From assembly GCA_002298155.1 (NCBI GenBank), contig DBME01000100.1:1062-9620 (forward strand): DNA of 8,559 nt, written 5' to 3'. Source of the stretch: Holophagaceae bacterium UBA706 (GTDB taxonomy: Bacteria; Acidobacteriota; Holophagae; Holophagales; Holophagaceae). The notes beneath the pieces are model-generated. The model was not told where the DNA came from. It made no database searches and saw only the letters and a program-made list of their open reading frames with translations. The translations under genes were made by a program, and so were the position numbers. Positions 1 through 7,193 of this stretch are shown piece after piece (within the stretch, counting starts at the first letter, position 1; each line of letters opens with the position of its first letter).

Positions 1-1115
1 GGCCCTGGAAGGCCGCCCTGGCCCTGGGGCTGCTGGTCCTGGCGGCCTGGGGCATCAAGTCCATGAAGTGGGAGGAGGACCTGCGCCGGTTCCGGCAACA
101 GGGCAACCCCTCCCTCGCCCTCCAGGAGAAACTCGGCAAGGCACTGGGCGCGGGCCTCCAGCCCCTGGCCGTGCAGATCCCCCTGGACGACCCCGAGCGC
201 CTGCCCCAGACCTGGAACCGCATCGTGGTGCCCCTGCGCCGCGAAGGCCTGCCCATGCCGGAATGGAAGGTGCCCTCGCCCGAACTCAAGCGGATCCTGG
301 CGTCCGAGACCTGGTACCGCAAAGCCCTGGAGGAGGCCACCGCGGCGGGCCTGGACCCCGTGGCCCTGGAGCGCCCCCTCTCGGCCCTGCGCGACAGCGC
401 CGCGGACCCCGCCAACGTGCCCCGCAGCATCCAGGCCCTCATGCCCCCCGTGCGTCCCCCGTCGGAGCGGGCCCCTTTCCGGATCTTCGGCTGGCAGGCC
501 AAGCCCAAGGCCCCGGAGGCGCCGCCCCCCGACGCCTTCACCCTGCCCCTGCGTCTCAGCGACGCGGCCCAGGAGCGCATCGAAGGGGAAGTGGAAAGCG
601 CCGGCGGGCGCATGGTCGGCACCCGGCCCCTGTTCCGCGCCATCAAGGCCGTGGCCCGGGACGCCCTGCGCCAGGTCATCCTCCTGGCCCTGGCCGTGGT
701 GCTGGGCGTCGTGGCCATCTTCGGGCGCCGGCCCCGGTTCCTGGCCCTGGCCATCATCCCCCTCGCCGCCAGCCAGGTGGGAGTCCTGGGCATCCTGGGC
801 TGGACGGGCGAACCCCTCACCTTCCTGTCCCTGGTGGCCATCCCCATCTCCCTGGGCGTCAGCGTGGACACGGCCATGAACCTGCTCCACCGCGCCCCCC
901 TCGAGCCCCATGCCGCGGCCCAAGTGGCCCGGGTGAACGCGGTGTGCGCCGGCACGACCCTGGCCGGCTTCGGCGGCCTGGTCTTCAGCGGCTACCGCGG
1001 CCTGCGCGGCCTCGGCCTGGCCTCCCTGGGCGGCGTGGCCATGGCCCTCCTGGTGACCCAGTGGATCCTCCCCTGGATCCTGGAACGCTGGCCCCTGCGC
1101 AGGGAGGAACCGTGA
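1..1115 (+). CDS. RND/MMPL-type membrane exporter, C-terminal half (5' end outside window)
   Basis: The frame is already open at base 3, so the first visible ATG (base 63) is not the start and the N-terminal half lies left of the window. Visible in order: a hydrophobic helix (about 15-60) ending in MKWEEDLRRF, a roughly 200-residue soluble loop rich in Pro and Ala (about 63-655), then five hydrophobic segments near 664-727, 738-803, 816-887, 935-990 and 1014-1083. One helix followed by a large outer loop and a packed five-helix bundle is the second repeat of RND/MMPL permeases. The stretch IPISLGVSVDTAMNLLHR matches the position of the family's G-x-x-V-D-x-A-x-x-L-x-x-R signature. Such proteins move lipids or other hydrophobic molecules across the inner membrane using the proton gradient; the substrate here cannot be told. 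The stop overlaps the next gene's start, so the two are probably translationally coupled. Family assignment is fairly sure, subfamily is not. Confidence 0.8.
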   Translation, partial: PWKAALALGLLVLAAWGIKSMKWEEDLRRFRQQGNPSLALQEKLGKALGAGLQPLAVQIPLDDPERLPQTWNRIVVPLRREGLPMPEWKVPSPELKRILASETWYRKALEEATAAGLDPVALERPLSALRDSAADPANVPRSIQALMPPVRPPSERAPFRIFGWQAKPKAPEAPPPDAFTLPLRLSDAAQERIEGEVESAGGRMVGTRPLFRAIKAVARDALRQVILLALAVVLGVVAIFGRRPRFLALAIIPLAASQVGVLGILGWTGEPLTFLSLVAIPISLGVSVDTAMNLLHRAPLEPHAAAQVARVNAVCAGTTLAGFGGLVFSGYRGLRGLGLASLGGVAMALLVTQWILPWILERWPLRREEP

Positions 1116-2176
1116 GCGCCCTCGCCGGCCTCGTCCAGGACCGCCTGGCCCAGGGTCCGATGCCCGCCGCCGAGGCCATGGAACTGGCCCTCTACCATCC
1201 CGAGCATGGCTACTACCGCCGGTCCACGGGGCCCTGGGGCTTCGAGGGCGCCGACTACTACACGGCCCTGGACCTGGGTCCCCTGCTGGGCGAGGCCCTG
1301 GCCGTTCGGTTCGCCCAGGCCTGGGAGCGCATGGGCCGGCCGGGCCAATTCGTGGTACTGGAAGCCGGCGCCGGCCGCGGCTGGCTGGGCCGGGATCTCC
1401 TCGCCGCCGCCCAGGGGCCCTTCCGGGACGCCCTGCACTACATCCACCGGGACGACAACCCCGCCGCCCGCGCCGCGGCCCGGGAGGCCCTGGCGCCCCA
1501 CCTGGCCGCCGGTACCGCCCGCTTCGCCGATGAAGACGAGGTGCTGGAGCCCTTCCAGGGCGCCGTCCTCTCCAACGAACTCTTCGATGCCTTGCCGGCC
1601 CAGCCCTGGCGCTGGGACGGGGAGGGGTGGCGCTTCGAGGCCCTGGGGCCCGAGGGTCAGACCTGGCTCCCCGGCGGGCCCTGCGAAGCCACGGAGTGGT
1701 TCACGGCCCAGGCCGAAGGCGGCCTCGAGCCCGGCGACGGCGCCCCCTGGTGCCAGGGCCTGCCCCGCCTGGTGGAAAGCCTGGGCGCGCCCCTGGCGAA
1801 GGGGCTCTTCCTGACCATCGACTACGGGGACGCGGCATCCCGGCTGGTGGACAAGGGCGCGGACATACGCCGCTTCCGGGGCCATCAGGTGGACGGGTCC
1901 TGGTGGGAGGACATGGGCTCCGCCGACCTGACGGCCGATGTCGACTTCACCCGCCTGGCCGCCCACCTCGAGGGGGCCGGGTTCCGGGAGGCCGGGCACG
2001 TCAGCCTCAGCCGGTGGGTGAGGGCCCACGCCCCCCTGGCCCAATGGGAGGCCGATTGGCAGGCCATGGAGCCCGCCCTGCGCGTCAAGCGCATGGAAAA
2101 CCTCCTCCAGCTCACCCTGCCCTCCATGATGGGTGAGCGGTTCCGGGTGCTGGAAGCCTGGAAGAACTGCGACTGA
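1112..2176 (+). CDS. MidA/NDUFAF7-like class I SAM-dependent methyltransferase
   Basis: 354 residues from a GTG start at 1112, preceded by a strong AGGGAGG (1101-1107) and overlapping the exporter stop (GTGA). The frame is open much further upstream, but only this start gives the expected N-terminus. Hallmarks of the MidA/NDUFAF7 family (Methyltransf_28, COG1565) appear in order: MELALYHPEHGYY near residue 25, DYYTALDLGPLLGE near 50, the SAM-binding loop EAGAGRG (84-90), LSNELFDALP (153-162), LFLTIDYGD (232-240), and FRGHQV followed by ADLTADVDFT (255-280). In mitochondria NDUFAF7 methylates an arginine of a complex I subunit. The bacterial target is generally unknown, so I infer a protein methyltransferase without naming the substrate. 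Some motifs differ slightly from the usual forms (TALDLGP where TAPEISP is common), but the SAM loop and the N-E-x-F-D-A-L-P element are intact, so it should be active. The pairing with a membrane exporter is not explained. Confidence 0.85.
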   Translation: MSALAGLVQDRLAQGPMPAAEAMELALYHPEHGYYRRSTGPWGFEGADYYTALDLGPLLGEALAVRFAQAWERMGRPGQFVVLEAGAGRGWLGRDLLAAAQGPFRDALHYIHRDDNPAARAAAREALAPHLAAGTARFADEDEVLEPFQGAVLSNELFDALPAQPWRWDGEGWRFEALGPEGQTWLPGGPCEATEWFTAQAEGGLEPGDGAPWCQGLPRLVESLGAPLAKGLFLTIDYGDAASRLVDKGADIRRFRGHQVDGSWWEDMGSADLTADVDFTRLAAHLEGAGFREAGHVSLSRWVRAHAPLAQWEADWQAMEPALRVKRMENLLQLTLPSMMGERFRVLEAWKNCD

Positions 2177-2233
2177 ACGCACAATTGCCCGGCAGGCCGG
2201 TCAATGCCTGGGGTGGGCGCCCCGATGGAGGGA

Positions 2234-2239
2234 TAGAAT
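2234..2239 (+). promoter_or_regulatory. Possible -10 element for the M3 peptidase gene
   Basis: TAGAAT matches five of six bases of the sigma-70 -10 consensus and stands out in a GC-rich gap. It lies about 40 bases before the peptidase ATG. No good -35 hexamer is found 16-18 bases upstream (the region reads GGGTGG), so this is a weak candidate resting on the -10 alone. Confidence 0.3.
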
Positions 2240-2277
2240 CGGGGGTCGCCTTGTCCCGACCTTCACCGGAGCCCACC

Positions 2278-4413
2278 ATGTCCCTACGGAACCGTCTCAC
2301 CCTGGGTCTCGTGCCGATCCTGGCCCTGGCCTCGACCCCCTTGCGGCCGGAGCAGCCTTTGCAGCCCTCGAACACCCTCCAAGCCCTCCTCGCGCCCTGG
2401 AAGGGCCCCTTCGGCGGCGTTCCGCCCTGGGACCAGGTCAAGCCCGCCGACTTCATCCCCGCCTTCACCGCGGCCATGGATGAGGAGCGCATGCGCATCC
2501 AGGCCATCGTGGCCAACCCCGAGGCCCCCACCTTCGAGAACACGATCGTGGCCATGGAGAAGGCCAGCCGCGTCTTCGACCGGGTCAACGTCCTCACCGG
2601 CGTACACTTCAGCACCCTCAAGGTCGGCGACGTGCCCCGCATCGAGGCCGAGCTCAGCCCCAAGCTGGCCTCCTTCTTCGACGAGATCACCCAGAACGCC
2701 GGCCTGTTCAAGCGCATCGAGGCCGTCTACGCCTCCCGCGACAAGGCCGGGCTCACCCCCGAGCAGAAGCGCCTCACCTGGCTCTACTACACCAACTTCG
2801 TGCACAGCGGCGCGCGGCTCACCCCTGACCAGAAGAAGGCCATCCAGGGCATCAACCAGGAGCTGGCCACCCTCACCACGCGCTTCTCCCAGAACGTGCT
2901 GGAGGAGGAGAACAAGCTCTTCACCGTCGTGGACACCGAGGTCGAGCTGGCCGGGCTGCCCGCGGACTACCGCGCCTCCGCCGCCCGCGCCGCCGAGGCC
3001 CGCGGCCTCAAGGGCAAGTGGGTGATCGCCAACACGCGCTCGACCATGGAGCCCTTCCTCCAGTACTCCGAGAACCGGGCCCTGCGCGAGAAGGTCTGGC
3101 GCACCTACGTGAACCGCGGCGACAACGGCGACGCCCGGGACAACAAGGCCAACATCACCCGCATCCTCCAGCTGCGCTTCCAGCGGGCCCAGCTCCTGGG
3201 CTTCGCCACCTACGCCCACTGGTCCGTGGAGCAGTCCATGGCCGGCACCCCCGACAAGGCCGTGGCCCTCATGGAGGCCGTGTGGAAGCCCGCCGTGGCC
3301 CAGGTGCGCGCCGACGTCGCCGAGATGCAGGCCATCATCGACAAGGAGGGCGGCCACTTCAAGCTCGCCCCCTGGGACTACCGGTTCTACGCCGAGAAGC
3401 TGCGCAAGGCCAAGTACGACCTGGACCTCAAGGAGGTCCAGCCCTACATGCAGCTCGACAAGCTCCGCGAGGGGATGTTCTGGGCCGCCGGCCAGTGCTA
3501 CGGCCTGACCTTCACCCCCGTCACCGGCCTCCCCCTCCAGCACCCCGACGTGAAGGTCTGGGAGGTCAAGGACGCCAAGGGAGCCCACGTGGCCCTCTGG
3601 TACTTCGATCCCTTCGCCCGGGGCGGCAAGGCCTCCGGCGCCTGGATGAACGAGTACCGCACCCAGCAGCGCTACGACGGCGAAGTCACGCCCATCGTCT
3701 CCAACAACTCCAACTTCACCAAGGGCGCCGAAGGCGAGCCCGTCCTGATCTCCTTCGAGGACGCGCGGACCATGTTCCATGAGTTCGGCCACGCCCTGCA
3801 CGGCATGCTCTCCAACGCCACCTACCCGAGCCTGGCCGGCACCAACACGGCCCGGGACTTCGTGGAGTTCCCCTCCCAGATCAACGAGCACTTCTTCCTG
3901 ACGCCCGAGATCCTCAACCGCTTCGCCCTGCACTACAAGACCGGCAAGCCCATCCCCCAGGAGCTGGTGGCCCGCATCAAGAAGGCCGCCACGTTCAATG
4001 AGGGATTCGTAACCATGGAATACCTCGCGTCGGCCGTCATCGACATGAAACTCCATATGGCCGGCGGGCAGGTCATCGACCCCGCGAAGTTCGAGCGGGA
4101 GGAGCTGGCCAAGCTGGGCATGCCGGAGGAGATCGTCATGCGCCACCGGCCCACCCAGTTCAACCACATCTTCTCCGGGGACGGCTACGCGGCCGGCTAC
4201 TACGCCTACCTCTGGTCCGACGCCCTCACGGCCGACGCCTGGGAGGCCTTCCTGGAGGGCAAGGGCGCCTGGGATCCTGCCGTGGCCGCCCGGCTCAAGG
4301 CCAAGATCCTCTCCGTGGGGAACACGGTCGATCCCGTCGAGGCCTTCCGCTCCTTCCGGGGCCGGGACGTCAATACGGACGCCCTCATGCGCAAGCGGGG
4401 CTTCCTCAAGTAA
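2278..4413 (+). CDS. Exported M3-family zinc oligopeptidase (oligopeptidase A / dipeptidyl carboxypeptidase type)
   Basis: 711 residues. The ATG at 2278 follows GGAG (2268-2271) by 6 bases and opens a signal peptide: basic RNR, hydrophobic core LTLGLVPILALA, likely cut after Ala18. An in-frame TTG at 2185 would bury that signal and is rejected. The zinc site is complete: HEFGH at residues 501-505, with Glu530 in GTNTARDFVEFPSQINEH as third ligand, spaced as in thimet oligopeptidase. The substrate-side element FNHIFSGDGYAAGYYAYLWS (628 onward) supplies His630 and Tyr637/641/644. Length and motifs fit the M3A family. It should hydrolyse short peptides in the periplasm, unlike cytoplasmic oligopeptidase A; endopeptidase versus dipeptidyl carboxypeptidase action cannot be separated by eye. 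No lipobox Cys follows the signal, so it is probably soluble. It stands alone between the methyltransferase and the ribosomal block, with its own possible promoter. Confidence 0.93.
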   Translation: MSLRNRLTLGLVPILALASTPLRPEQPLQPSNTLQALLAPWKGPFGGVPPWDQVKPADFIPAFTAAMDEERMRIQAIVANPEAPTFENTIVAMEKASRVFDRVNVLTGVHFSTLKVGDVPRIEAELSPKLASFFDEITQNAGLFKRIEAVYASRDKAGLTPEQKRLTWLYYTNFVHSGARLTPDQKKAIQGINQELATLTTRFSQNVLEEENKLFTVVDTEVELAGLPADYRASAARAAEARGLKGKWVIANTRSTMEPFLQYSENRALREKVWRTYVNRGDNGDARDNKANITRILQLRFQRAQLLGFATYAHWSVEQSMAGTPDKAVALMEAVWKPAVAQVRADVAEMQAIIDKEGGHFKLAPWDYRFYAEKLRKAKYDLDLKEVQPYMQLDKLREGMFWAAGQCYGLTFTPVTGLPLQHPDVKVWEVKDAKGAHVALWYFDPFARGGKASGAWMNEYRTQQRYDGEVTPIVSNNSNFTKGAEGEPVLISFEDARTMFHEFGHALHGMLSNATYPSLAGTNTARDFVEFPSQINEHFFLTPEILNRFALHYKTGKPIPQELVARIKKAATFNEGFVTMEYLASAVIDMKLHMAGGQVIDPAKFEREELAKLGMPEEIVMRHRPTQFNHIFSGDGYAAGYYAYLWSDALTADAWEAFLEGKGAWDPAVAARLKAKILSVGNTVDPVEAFRSFRGRDVNTDALMRKRGFLK

Positions 4414-4415
4414 AA

Positions 4416-4438
4416 ATTCCCTTGCCGTTCAAGGGAAT
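4416..4438 (+). terminator. Perfect 9-bp inverted repeat just after the M3 peptidase gene; possible terminator or operator
   Basis: ATTCCCTTG (4416-4424) and its exact reverse complement CAAGGGAAT (4430-4438) are separated by five bases, starting three bases after the peptidase TAA. The position suits a 3' end hairpin, but the + strand downstream (CGATGACATTC) has no T-run. The run of A at 4412-4416 puts a T-run after the hairpin only on the - strand. A TTGCCG that could serve as a -35 for rplU overlaps it, so an operator role is also possible. Confidence 0.4.
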
Positions 4439-4462
4439 CGATGACATTCTATTGGACCTTGT

Positions 4463-4506
4463 CTTGGGCTCCCCAAGTGCGCCGGCTGTTCCGGGCGCCG
4501 CCCAAG
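4463..4506 (+). promoter_or_regulatory. Structured 5' leader of rplU with two competing pairings
   Basis: CTTGGG (4463-4468) can fold locally with CCCAAG (4472-4477) over a 3-base loop. Alternatively CTTGGGC (4463-4469) can pair with GCCCAAG (4500-4506), a perfect 7-bp match enclosing an inner stem: CCGG (4482-4485) with CCGG (4491-4494), extended by GCG/CGC past one bulged G. The two folds exclude each other, and the outer one ends 10 bases before the GAGG ribosome-binding site. Ribosomal protein operons are often controlled through such leaders; regulation here is inferred only from pairing. Confidence 0.4.
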
Positions 4507-4525
4507 CCTCCTGAGCGAGGATGTC

Positions 4526-4837
4526 ATGTACGCAGTTATCCAGACCGGCGGCAAGCAGTACCGGGTTTCCGAGGGCGATATCGTCCGCGTGGAACTCCTT
4601 GAGAAGGACCTTAAGGAAGCGGTGGTTTTCGACCGCGTCCTGCTCGTGGAAAAGGACGGCGAACTGAAGGTGGGCAAGCCCACCCTCGAAGGCGCCACCG
4701 TCCAGGCGGAAGTCATCTGCCACGACCGCGCCAAGAAGGTCCTCATCTTCAAGAAGAAGCGCACCACGACCTACCAGCGCACCAAGGGCCACCGCCAGGG
4801 GTACACGGAAGTTCGAATCAAGGGCATCCAGGCCTAG
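4526..4837 (+). CDS. rplU: Large-subunit ribosomal protein L21 (bL21)
   Basis: 103 residues, the usual bL21 length. It begins MYAVIQTGGKQYRV, the family's standard N-terminus, and carries the C-terminal signature FKKKRTTTYQRTKGHRQGYT, whose basic residues contact 23S rRNA. The start is fixed by GAGG (4517-4520) five bases before the ATG; an ATG at 4521 is out of frame. L21 binds 23S rRNA early in assembly of the large subunit. The following rpmA lies 31 bases on, the near-universal bacterial order, so the two form one transcription unit, probably started in the 112-base gap before rplU. Third codon positions are less extreme in GC than in neighbouring genes (for example GTTATC, TTTCC), as often seen in highly expressed ribosomal genes. 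No anomalies seen. Confidence 0.98.
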   Translation: MYAVIQTGGKQYRVSEGDIVRVELLEKDLKEAVVFDRVLLVEKDGELKVGKPTLEGATVQAEVICHDRAKKVLIFKKKRTTTYQRTKGHRQGYTEVRIKGIQA

Positions 4838-4868
4838 GCCCGGTCAGAGAATCTAGAGAGGTTACGTC

Positions 4869-5129
4869 ATGGCTCACAAAAAAGGTGTAGGCTCCAGCCG
4901 CAACGGTCGCGATTCCAATGCCCAGCGTCTCGGCGTGAAGGCCTTCGGCGGCCAGATGGTCACCGCCGGCTCGATCATCGTCCGCCAGCGCGGCACCAAG
5001 TTCAAGATGGGCGTCAACGTGGGTATGGGCACCGACCACACCCTCTTCGCCAAGGTCGAGGGCAAGGTGCGCTTCCAGGACAAGGGCCAGCACGGCCGGT
5101 TCATCCACGTGGATCCCGTCGAGGCCTGA
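4869..5129 (+). CDS. rpmA: Large-subunit ribosomal protein L27 (bL27)
   Basis: 86 residues, full length. The N-terminus [16 protein letters not shown] is the flexible tail that in bacteria reaches towards the peptidyl transferase centre. It starts directly at the functional residues, so this is not the Firmicute type with a cleaved leader. The signature [15 protein letters not shown] is intact. AGAGAGG (4855-4861) precedes the ATG by seven bases. It sits 31 bases after rplU with no terminator between them, so the two are cotranscribed. A strong hairpin follows the stop by 15 bases, suggesting that much transcription ends here before obgE. Confidence 0.98.
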   Translation: MAHKKGVGSSRNGRDSNAQRLGVKAFGGQMVTAGSIIVRQRGTKFKMGVNVGMGTDHTLFAKVEGKVRFQDKGQHGRFIHVDPVEA

Positions 5130-5144
5130 TCCTTACCGTATCCT

Positions 5145-5184
5145 GATGAGCGCGCGGCCCAGGGGCTGTGCGCTCATCGCTTTT
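5145..5184 (+). terminator. Intrinsic terminator-like hairpin between rpmA and obgE (possible attenuator)
   Basis: GATGAGCGC (5145-5153) pairs perfectly with GCGCTCATC (5170-5178). Continuing inward gives a 15-bp stem (5145-5159 with 5164-5178, two G-U pairs) capped by a CAGG tetraloop, followed by GC and TTTT (5181-5184). This is the best terminator shape in the window, although the T-run is short. It ends two bases before the AGGA ribosome-binding site of obgE, leaving no room for a separate obgE promoter after it, so obgE would depend on read-through or on a promoter further upstream. Confidence 0.65.
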
Positions 5185-5194
5185 CAGGACCCCC

Positions 5195-6195
<1,001 letters not shown>

Positions 6196-6199
<4 letters not shown>

Positions 6200-7191
6200 A
6201 GCGGGTCGGGCTCCTGGGAGGCACCTTCAACCCTCCCCACGCCGGGCACCTCAAACTCGCGGAAATCGCCGTTCCCGCCCTGGGCCTGGACGAACTCCGC
6301 CTGGTCCCCGCCGGCATCCCCCCCCACAAGGCCCTTCCCGACCGGGACGGCCCCGCCCGGCTCCGGCTGCTGCGGGAGCTCCCCTATGCGGTGGAGACCC
6401 TGGAAGTGGAGCGGGAAGGGGCAAGCTACACCGTGGACACCCTGGAGGCACTTTGCGCCCGGGAGCCGGGTTCCGCCTGGATCCTGGTCATGGGGAGCGA
6501 CCAGGCGGAGGGTTTCGGCACCTGGCGCCGGCCCGACCTGATCCTGGAGCGGGCCTCCATCGCCGTCTCCCCCCGCCCCGGCTTCGAACTGCGCCTGCCC
6601 CCGGAGCTGCGGGACCGCGTCACCCCGGCGTGGTCCGGCGCCCCCGGCGAAGTGGTCATCCTGCCCGGGACGGGCATGGACGTGGCTTCCACCGATCTCA
6701 GGGCCGCCCTCGGCCGGGGCTCGCGCCCCCCGGGGATCCCGCCTCAAGTTCTGGCTTACATTTGCCAGGAAAACCAGTACCGTAATGACTGTTTGGGAGA
6801 ACGAATGACCCTTGAGCCGCGGCTCGCGAGCGTGGTCGAAGCTGCCCGCTCCAAGAAAGCCTTCCGGATCCGCCTGTTCGACGTGACCGGCATCGCCAGC
6901 TTCACCGATACCTTCGCGTTCATGTCCGGCGGCAGCGACCGCCAGAACCGCGCCATCGCCGACGCCGTGGAGGAGAACCTCAAGGCCCTCGGGGTCCGGC
7001 CGCTCTCGCGTGAAGGCGAGCAGAACGGCAACTGGATCCTCCTGGATTTCGGCGACCTGATCGTGCACGTCATGGACGAGGACACGCGCGGCTTCTACAA
7101 TCTGGAAGGCCTCTGGAAGGACGGCAGGGAACTCGAGCTTCCGGCCGAAATCCTTCCCGGCGCCAGCACGAACGAGCAACGGGAGCATTGA
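6196..7191 (+). CDS. nadD: NadD-RsfS fused reading frame: nicotinate-nucleotide adenylyltransferase joined to ribosomal silencing factor
   Basis: 331 residues in one open frame, starting at an ATG that overlaps the obgE stop by 4 bases. Residues 1-195 are a complete NadD: GGTFNPPHAGH (8-18) is the nucleotidyltransferase signature, followed by SYTVDTL (77-83), GSDQAEGFGTW (100-110), STDLR (165-169) and the usual tail IPPQVLAYI (181-189). NadD adenylates nicotinate mononucleotide to deamido-NAD. After an eight-residue linker (196-203, RNDCLGER), Met204 opens a complete RsfS domain. No stop in this frame separates them, whereas most bacteria encode two adjacent genes. Whether the cell makes the fusion, a free RsfS from the internal start, or both is open. 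The linker has only two G/C third positions in eight codons, unlike the flanking coding sequence, as expected of a former intergenic region. A one-base sequencing error could also create the join. Confidence 0.85.
6795..6807 (+). promoter_or_regulatory. Internal Shine-Dalgarno and ATG for a separate RsfS
   Basis: GGGAGA (6795-6800) stands four bases before the ATG at 6805, comparable to the sites used by the methyltransferase (AGGGAGG) and glutamate dehydrogenase (GGGAG) genes. It lies inside the nadD-rsfS frame, in a locally A/T-richer stretch. The ATG is exactly where a stand-alone RsfS would begin, so internal initiation is likely even if the fusion is also made. Confidence 0.6.
6805..7191 (+). 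CDS. rsfS: Ribosomal silencing factor RsfS (domain of the fused frame; possible separate product)
   Basis: 128 residues if translated from the internal ATG, a normal length for the RsfS/Iojap/DUF143 family. Family marks: a helical start (LEPRLASVVEAARSKKA), FDVTGIASFTDTFAFMSGGSDRQNRAIAD near residues 24-52, then WILLDFGDLIVHVMDEDTRGFYNLEGLW, which is the conserved core. RsfS binds ribosomal protein L14 and prevents the 30S and 50S subunits from joining, lowering translation when nutrients run out. It shares frame and stop with nadD, so this entry describes the RsfS portion rather than an additional locus. The last dozen residues (PGASTNEQREH) look unstructured. The stop is two bases before the next ATG, indicating coupled expression with glutamate dehydrogenase. 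The rlmH gene that often follows rsfS in other bacteria is absent here. Confidence 0.8.
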   Translation: MTLEPRLASVVEAARSKKAFRIRLFDVTGIASFTDTFAFMSGGSDRQNRAIADAVEENLKALGVRPLSREGEQNGNWILLDFGDLIVHVMDEDTRGFYNLEGLWKDGRELELPAEILPGASTNEQREH

Positions 7192-7193
7192 TC

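Noticed and set aside
68..1111. Upstream open extension of the methyltransferase frame over the exporter gene
   Set aside because: It is Pro/Arg/Gly-rich noise in a second frame. The GTG at 1112 with a strong SD gives the family N-terminus.
2185..2277. TTG start extending the M3 peptidase by 31 residues
   Set aside because: It would place the signal peptide internally and has no suitable SD; the ATG at 2278 has GGAG six bases upstream.
2284..4167. 627-residue open frame on the - strand opposite the M3 peptidase gene
   Set aside because: The translation is a low-complexity Gly/Leu/Val/His run typical of the complement of a GC3-rich gene; the + strand protein has full zinc-peptidase motifs.
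4441..4460. Confident sigma-70 promoter for rplU
   Set aside because: Only weak hexamers (TTGCCG, CATTCT) are present; mentioned as a possibility but not annotated as a feature.
5168..5194. GTG start extending Obg by nine residues
   Set aside because: It lies in the right arm of the terminator hairpin, and Obg proteins begin at the MFLDHL-type sequence.
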